This document shows, piece by piece, positions 40,711 through 44,796 of a stretch of DNA of 44,796 bases. The notes under the pieces are model-generated. The model saw nothing but the letters and a program-made list of their open reading frames with translations. It had not been told where the DNA came from and did no database searches. The first letter of the stretch is position 1, and each line of letters begins with the position of its first letter. Position numbers and translations under genes: made by a program. Location of the stretch: NCBI GenBank assembly GCA_004376375.1, contig SOJX01000137.1, positions 1 through 44,796 on the forward strand. Direction: 5' to 3'. The stretch is from Planctomycetota bacterium (lineage in GTDB: Bacteria > Planctomycetota > E44-bin39).

Positions 40711-41181
40711 ATGCCATACGAGTTCGCAGGGCTGACCTACCACCAGTTCGAAGAAGGCCAGAAATTCACCAGCGCGTCGTTTACCGTCACGGAAGCGCAT
40801 ATCGTCCAGTTCGCGGGGCTGGCCGGCGATTTCAACCCGCTCCACGTGAACGAGGAATCCGCAAAAAAGGGCATGTTCAAAACACGCATCGCCCACGGAA
40901 TGCTCGTCGTTTCCATGGCGACCGGGCTCGCAAACCAGCTCAGAATCTTTGAGGGAACGACCTTCGCCCTTGTCGAGCAGAGAATAAAGTACACCGCGCC
41001 CGTCTTCCCCGGCGACACGATAACGCTTGAAATCACCGTCAACAAAATGCACGAGTTCAAGGAAAAGCGGGATTTCGGAAAAATCACATACGGCTGCAAC
41101 GTCGTGAAGCAGGACGGCACGGTCTGCGTCGATTCCGAGTGGGACTGCCTCATGCTCGGAACGAAGCCGGAAACGGGATAA
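40711..41181 (+). CDS. MaoC-like (R)-specific enoyl-CoA hydratase
   Basis: This 156-aa protein is a single hot-dog domain of the usual length. The hydratase motif AGDFNPLHVN supplies the catalytic D40 and H45, followed by AHGML, as in PhaJ-type (R)-enoyl-CoA hydratases. The reaction is reversible hydration of short trans-2-enoyl-CoA to (R)-3-hydroxyacyl-CoA. An SDR dehydrogenase follows 150 bp downstream, a natural next step. The TAA stop lies inside the first GGGATAA word of a tandem array. Confidence 0.88.
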   Translation: MPYEFAGLTYHQFEEGQKFTSASFTVTEAHIVQFAGLAGDFNPLHVNEESAKKGMFKTRIAHGMLVVSMATGLANQLRIFEGTTFALVEQRIKYTAPVFPGDTITLEITVNKMHEFKEKRDFGKITYGCNVVKQDGTVCVDSEWDCLMLGTKPETG

Positions 41182-41220
41182 GGGATACGGGATACGGGAT
41201 AAGGAAGAGGAGAAGAGGAG
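41174..41220. repeat. GGGATAA heptamers followed by GAAGAG words
   Basis: GGGATAA, GGGATAC, GGGATAC, GGGATAA, then GAAGAG-type hexamers. The first word overlaps the MaoC stop codon. Confidence 0.8.
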
Positions 41221-41239
41221 AAAAGAAATCGGAAATTCG

Positions 41240-41263
41240 TTTAGCGGTCGAGCTTGCTCGGCG
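41240..41263 (-). repeat. Small GC hairpin with GCTAAA tag (copy 8)
   Basis: TTTAGC followed by GGTCGAGC-TT-GCTCGGCG, close to copies 5 and 6 but with two stem changes, one leaving a mismatch. Confidence 0.7.
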
Positions 41264-41283
41264 CTGAATAAAAATGTTTTACT

Positions 41284-41321
41284 ACGAGAAACGAGACACG
41301 AGAAACGAGAACACGAAAACA
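41284..41321. repeat. ACGAGAA heptamer array
   Basis: About four copies of ACGAGAA/ACGAGAC with period 7 directly precede the AAGGAGG ribosome-binding site (41323-41329) of the SDR gene. Confidence 0.75.
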
Positions 41322-41334
41322 TAAGGAGGTTCCC

Positions 41335-42093
41335 ATGACTTGCTGCGATTTGAAGGACAAGGTCGCCATTATCACCGGCGTCTCGCACGAGAAAGGCATC
41401 GGCGCCGCCGAGGCAAGAATGTTCGCCGCGCACGGCGCAAAGGTCGCATGCTGCGACGTCGCTATCGAGGGCACGCAGAAAGTTGTCGAAGAAATCAAGA
41501 GCGCGGGCGGCACCGCAATCGCCGTCGAGTGCAACGTCGCCGACCCCGACAGCGTAAAAGCGATGGTCGAGAAAACAGTCTCCGAGTTCGGCACGGTCGA
41601 CATACTCGTCAACAACGCCGGCATCACGCGCGACGCGATTTCAAAGAAAATGGACGTCGAAAAGTGGGACATGGTCCTGAACGTCAACCTCAAGGGCGCG
41701 TTCCTCTGCTGCCAGGCCGTCGCCTCCATCATGACCGACAGGAAGTCCGGCCGCATTATCAACACCGGCTCAATCGCCATCGTAGGCAACGTCGGCCAGG
41801 CGAACTACGCCTCGTCGAAGGCCGGCCTCATCGGCCTCACCCGCACGCTCGCCCTCGAGTACGGCCGCAAGGGCGTCACCGTCAACATGATCTCGCCCGG
41901 CGCCACCGACACGCAGATGCTCGAAGGCGTGCCGGAAAAGATTTACGACTTCATCAAGAGCGAGGTCGCGCTCAACCGTATCGGCACACCGAAAGAGATC
42001 GCCGCGGCCGCGCTGTTCCTGGCGTCCGACGAGGCCAGCTTCATCACCGGCCAGAACCTCTTCGTCGACGGCGGAATGTCGATAGGTTTGTAG
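41335..42093 (+). CDS. Short-chain dehydrogenase/reductase, FabG-like
   Basis: This 252-aa classical SDR has a modified nucleotide-binding loop (TGVSHEKGIG), NNAG at 93-96 and the catalytic S146, Y158 and K162. D41 at the end of the second strand suggests NAD(H) rather than NADP(H), unlike typical fatty-acid FabG. With the MaoC hydratase upstream it may oxidise or reduce 3-hydroxyacyl-CoA. AAGGAGG precedes ATG 41335. The exact substrate is not shown. Confidence 0.88.
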   Translation: MTCCDLKDKVAIITGVSHEKGIGAAEARMFAAHGAKVACCDVAIEGTQKVVEEIKSAGGTAIAVECNVADPDSVKAMVEKTVSEFGTVDILVNNAGITRDAISKKMDVEKWDMVLNVNLKGAFLCCQAVASIMTDRKSGRIINTGSIAIVGNVGQANYASSKAGLIGLTRTLALEYGRKGVTVNMISPGATDTQMLEGVPEKIYDFIKSEVALNRIGTPKEIAAAALFLASDEASFITGQNLFVDGGMSIGL

Positions 42094-42112
42094 GTTCGCG
42101 GGTCTGCAGGTA

Positions 42113-42184
42113 TGTAGGGGCGGACCTGTGTGTCCGCCCTTTTCTGATAGAATCATACGTGGGCACGGCATGCCGTGCCCCCGC
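42113..42184. repeat. REPIN-like element downstream of the SDR gene
   Basis: TGTAGGGGCGGAC...GTCCGCCC makes the first hairpin and is followed by TTTTC, so it may also terminate the SDR transcript. GGGCACGGCATGCCGTGCCC (42161-42180) is a perfect 20-bp palindrome and the second part, ending CCCCGCATG. The overall layout matches the element at 29980. Confidence 0.8.
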
Positions 42185-42241
42185 ATGATAATATAGAACT
42201 CGATTTCTACCTATCTATTTCCCATTATTGGGAGTAATCAG

Positions 42242-43084
42242 ATGATTATTATTATGGCTGTGGCTAATGATTCATCAACATCTACCAATTGGATCGGATG
42301 GGGAGCTCTTATACTCGCTTTTTTAGGCGTAATCGAATTTTGGTTTGCAGTAATATGGAGAAGATATTTTCGAAAAGGCGAAATAGAATTCTACGTTAAT
42401 CCCAGAATTGAGATTAGCTATAATAATTTTGGCCCTACTTTAGCGCTTAGAGGAACTTTTAGAGCAATACGCAAAGATGTATTTATAGAAAGAATAAATT
42501 TAAAAGTAATTTCTAAGGAAGACAATTCTGAACATTCATTTGAATGGTTATTTTTTCGCCCAAATGTAATCTTTCTTTCGAAAACACATAGAAGTGATTT
42601 GGAGTTAGAACTGGCTTCTGGGTTTATTGTAACAACGAATAATCCAAAAGTAATGAATGTCTTTTTCGGGGATTCAAGCACTCAAAAAAAGATTGAGAAG
42701 GTTTTGAAACCGGCATACGATCGCTTTATTGAACTTTTAAAAGAAAAGCAGAAAGATAGCTCACATGTAATTTATATCGATAAGAAAGATACCGAAATGG
42801 AAGCAATGGAGATTTTGGAAAAATATGAAAAAGATCAAACTCAAGTAGATGCTTGGTCAAAATTAGGAAGAATAAATTATTGGAAGGAAGGCTCTTATAA
42901 AATTTTATTGGAAATCCATGCTAAAGAACCCGACAGGGTTTTGCCATTTAAATACGAGTTTGAATTACCAAAAGAAAACGCTGAAACATTAGAGTTAAAC
43001 ACATTAAAAATTGTGTCGTTGCCTACTATGGAAATTGGCGTTAAGGAACCTACTTGGTGGTATGTTTTCCCAGAAATTGTATAG
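42242..43084 (+). CDS. AT-rich orphan membrane-anchored protein
   Basis: This 280-aa protein has one N-terminal membrane helix (~16-40, WIGWGALILAFLGVIEFWF) and a cytoplasmic or periplasmic part of mixed strands and helices, with Lys-, Asn- and Ile-rich composition. GGGAG lies 7 nt before ATG 42242. The gene is strikingly AT-rich: only 12 G/C among the 60 bases 42481-42540, in a GC-rich setting. It interrupts an otherwise coherent metabolic run. I recognise no family; it is probably horizontally acquired. Confidence 0.8.
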   Translation: MIIIMAVANDSSTSTNWIGWGALILAFLGVIEFWFAVIWRRYFRKGEIEFYVNPRIEISYNNFGPTLALRGTFRAIRKDVFIERINLKVISKEDNSEHSFEWLFFRPNVIFLSKTHRSDLELELASGFIVTTNNPKVMNVFFGDSSTQKKIEKVLKPAYDRFIELLKEKQKDSSHVIYIDKKDTEMEAMEILEKYEKDQTQVDAWSKLGRINYWKEGSYKILLEIHAKEPDRVLPFKYEFELPKENAETLELNTLKIVSLPTMEIGVKEPTWWYVFPEIV

Positions 43085-43111
43085 CTATTGGGAATTTTCC
43101 GGAGAATAAAC

Positions 43112-43504
43112 ATGATTGAAAAACCCATCCGCGTGCTGGTCGCAAAACCGGGTCTCGACGGCCACGACGTCGGCGCGAAAGTAGTTTCGCACGCCCTCAA
43201 AGAGGCGGGCTTCGAGGTCATCTACACCGGCCTCCACCAGTCGATCGACGCCATAATAAACGCCGCGGTCGAGGAGGACGTCGATATCATCGGCCTCTCA
43301 ATCCTCTCCGGCGCCCACGTTCCGCTGACCGAAAAGCTTTTCGCGAAGATGAAGGAATACGGCACTGAAAAAACGGTTGTCGTCGGCGGCAACGTTCCCG
43401 AGCGCGACCACATGAAACTGAAAGAGATGGGCGTCGCAGCCGTCCTCAACACCGGCACGCGGTTTGAAACAATCACCGAAACCCTCCGGGGGCTCGCGTC
43501 ATGA
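43112..43504 (+). CDS. B12-binding small subunit of acyl-CoA mutase
   Basis: I chose ATG 43112 (130 aa) because GGAG lies 7 nt upstream. VLVAKPGLDGHDVGAK carries the cobalamin signature DxHxxG (D16, H18, G21), whose His replaces the lower ligand of cobalt. SILSGAH and VVGGNVPERD fit the following strands. The domain is the separate B12-binding partner of methylmalonyl-CoA mutase. Its TGA overlaps the ATG of the large subunit (ATGA), indicating coupled translation. Confidence 0.92.
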   Translation: MIEKPIRVLVAKPGLDGHDVGAKVVSHALKEAGFEVIYTGLHQSIDAIINAAVEEDVDIIGLSILSGAHVPLTEKLFAKMKEYGTEKTVVVGGNVPERDHMKLKEMGVAAVLNTGTRFETITETLRGLAS

Positions 43505-44796
43505 GCGATAAAAAACCGAAAAAAGAAATCAAAATCAGGCCCTGCACGTGGGAATCGGGCATCGAGGTCAGGCCGGTCTACGGGCCGGACGACCTCAAGG
43601 ACTGGGACCCGGCCGAGAAGATCGGCGAGCCCGGCGCATACCCGTTCACCCGCGGAATCCACAAGTGGATGTACCGCGCACGCCCGTTCACCATGCGCCA
43701 GTACGCCGGCTTCGGCACGTGCGAGGAAACCAACGAGCGCTTCAAGTTCCTTATCGACCAGGGCCAGACCGGGCTGAACGTCGCCTTCGACCTGCCGACG
43801 CAGAACGGTTACGACTCCGACCACGACATGGCGACCGGCGAGGTCGGCCGCGTCGGAATGGCGGTCGACTCCCTCGCAGACTTCGAAGTCGCCTTCGCCG
43901 ACATCCCGCTGGATAAAATCACGGTTTCGCTCACTATAAACAGCATGGCGACGGTCATGATCGCCATGTACGCCGCGATGGCCGAGAAGCGCGGCTATGA
44001 CCTGAAAGAATTAAGGGGTACGGCACAGAACGATATCCTGAAAGAATTCGTCGGACGCGGCACATGGATTTATCCGGTCGAGCCGTCCGTGAAACTCGTC
44101 ATCGACACGATCGAATACTGCGCGAACGAATTGCCGAAATACTCGCCCGTCTCAGTCTGCGGCTACCACATCCGCGAGTCCGGCGCCACGCCCGCGCAGG
44201 AAATGGCTTACGGCCTCGCAATCGCCGCCGCGTACATCGAGGAAACGCTGGCGCGCGGAATCGACATCGACCACTTCGCTTCGCGCCTCTCGTTCAACTT
44301 CGACATCTTCGGCAACATGTGGGAGCAGATCGCGAAGTTCCGAGCCGGACGCCGCATGTATGCAAAAATGCTCAAGGAAAAATACGGCGCGAAAAATCCG
44401 AAGTCGATGCTCGTCCGAATGATCGCGGGCGGCGGCGGCGGCGGACTCACCATCGAGCAGCCGGAAAACAACATCGTCCGCTCGGCATATTACGCGCTTG
44501 CATCGGCGCTCTCGGGCACGCAGACGATGGCGCTCTGCTCGTACGACGAGGCATACACCATCCCGACCGAAAAGGCGGCGACGATTTCGCTCCGCACGAT
44601 GCAGCTCCTCGTCGATGAAATCGGCGCAGCCGACACCGTCGACCCGCTTGCCGGAAGTTACTTCGTCGAGTCGATGACGGACGCGATGGAGGAAAAAATC
44701 GCAGAAGAGCTCGCCGAGATCGAAAAGCAGGGCGGCATGATAAAAGCCGTCGCGGAAGGGCTAGTGCAGTCGAAAGTCGGGCGGCAGGCATACGAG
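43501..44796 (+). CDS. Acyl-CoA mutase large subunit, methylmalonyl-CoA type (C-terminus outside window)
   Basis: 432 residues are visible; no stop is reached. YPFTRG, RPFTMRQYAGFGT, VAFDLPTQNGYDSD, GTAQNDILKEF, GYHIRESGAT and DPLAGSYFVE are the signature of the TIM-barrel subunit that rearranges methylmalonyl-CoA to succinyl-CoA by a radical route with B12. Tyr68 in RQYAGF, where 2-hydroxyisobutyryl-CoA mutases have Ile, and Ala95 in VAFD, where they have Asp, favour methylmalonyl-CoA. Other nearby positions differ from textbook mutases (IHKWMY for PYATMY), so a related substrate remains possible. Confidence 0.9.
   Translation, partial: MSDKKPKKEIKIRPCTWESGIEVRPVYGPDDLKDWDPAEKIGEPGAYPFTRGIHKWMYRARPFTMRQYAGFGTCEETNERFKFLIDQGQTGLNVAFDLPTQNGYDSDHDMATGEVGRVGMAVDSLADFEVAFADIPLDKITVSLTINSMATVMIAMYAAMAEKRGYDLKELRGTAQNDILKEFVGRGTWIYPVEPSVKLVIDTIEYCANELPKYSPVSVCGYHIRESGATPAQEMAYGLAIAAAYIEETLARGIDIDHFASRLSFNFDIFGNMWEQIAKFRAGRRMYAKMLKEKYGAKNPKSMLVRMIAGGGGGGLTIEQPENNIVRSAYYALASALSGTQTMALCSYDEAYTIPTEKAATISLRTMQLLVDEIGAADTVDPLAGSYFVESMTDAMEEKIAEELAEIEKQGGMIKAVAEGLVQSKVGRQAYE

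Noticed and set aside
41340..42188. 282-residue Arg-rich plus-strand frame
   Set aside because: Shifted frame of the SDR gene, whose catalytic residues are all present in the other frame.

Overview
This window looks like a chromosomal segment of an uncultivated, moderately GC-rich Gram-negative bacterium. It has lipoproteins, signal peptides and periplasmic-type domains. Several architectures are common in planctomycete-like and other deep-branching phyla: fibronectin-like arrays with YYWR motifs, HEAT proteins followed by a W-x2-WW/WY motif, zinc-ribbon/TM/jelly-roll proteins, and TMTC-type membrane proteins with TPRs. The phylum cannot be fixed from the sequence alone. No rRNA, tRNA, transposase or CRISPR array was recognised.

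Layout. 1-4507 (-) is the N-terminal part of a giant lipoprotein-like surface protein with at least 13 fibronectin-like repeats; its C-terminus lies outside the window. 4758-6971 (-) is a TMTC-like membrane glycosyltransferase with TPRs. 6972-9640 is a repeat-rich area holding an ankyrin protein and a small lipoprotein. 9639-23102 (-) is a block of seven genes dominated by coiled coils: a HEAT protein, two coiled-coil proteins, a 1612-aa REC-REC-coiled-coil giant, a coiled-coil HD-GYP protein, a PilZ protein and a zinc-ribbon/TM/jelly-roll protein. 23328-26739 (-) has three small membrane proteins and a secreted HEAT-vWA protein. 26990-29071 (+) has a membrane-anchored coiled-coil protein and a PfkB-family kinase with a 2x[4Fe-4S] ferredoxin module inserted. 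29143-40513 (-) has a PD-(D/E)XK-like protein, a CCA/poly(A) nucleotidyltransferase, a small Cys protein, a protein with L7/L12-like ends, a membrane-tethered beta-CASP nuclease with TPRs, a propeller-transglutaminase and a TPR-metallopeptidase. 40711-44796 (+) is a metabolic run: MaoC hydratase, SDR dehydrogenase, an AT-rich orphan, and the two subunits of a B12-dependent acyl-CoA mutase, the large one cut by the window end.

How genes may work together. The coiled-coil block pairs a PilZ (c-di-GMP receptor) with an HD-GYP (c-di-GMP hydrolase) and receiver-headed scaffolds. This suggests a c-di-GMP-linked structural or polarity system resembling, in architecture only, the AglZ/FrzS-type proteins of myxobacteria. 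The right-hand run is consistent with short or branched acyl-CoA (propionate-type) metabolism.

The intergenic DNA is unusual. It carries (i) many short tandem arrays, mostly of 7-bp period, often arranged as inverted pairs that could fold into long hairpins, abutting start codons or containing stop codons; (ii) a family of about eight small GC-rich hairpins of the form N8-AA-N8-GCTAAAT; and (iii) GTAG-type REP/REPIN-like palindromes, one of them inserted in frame inside the nucleotidyltransferase gene.
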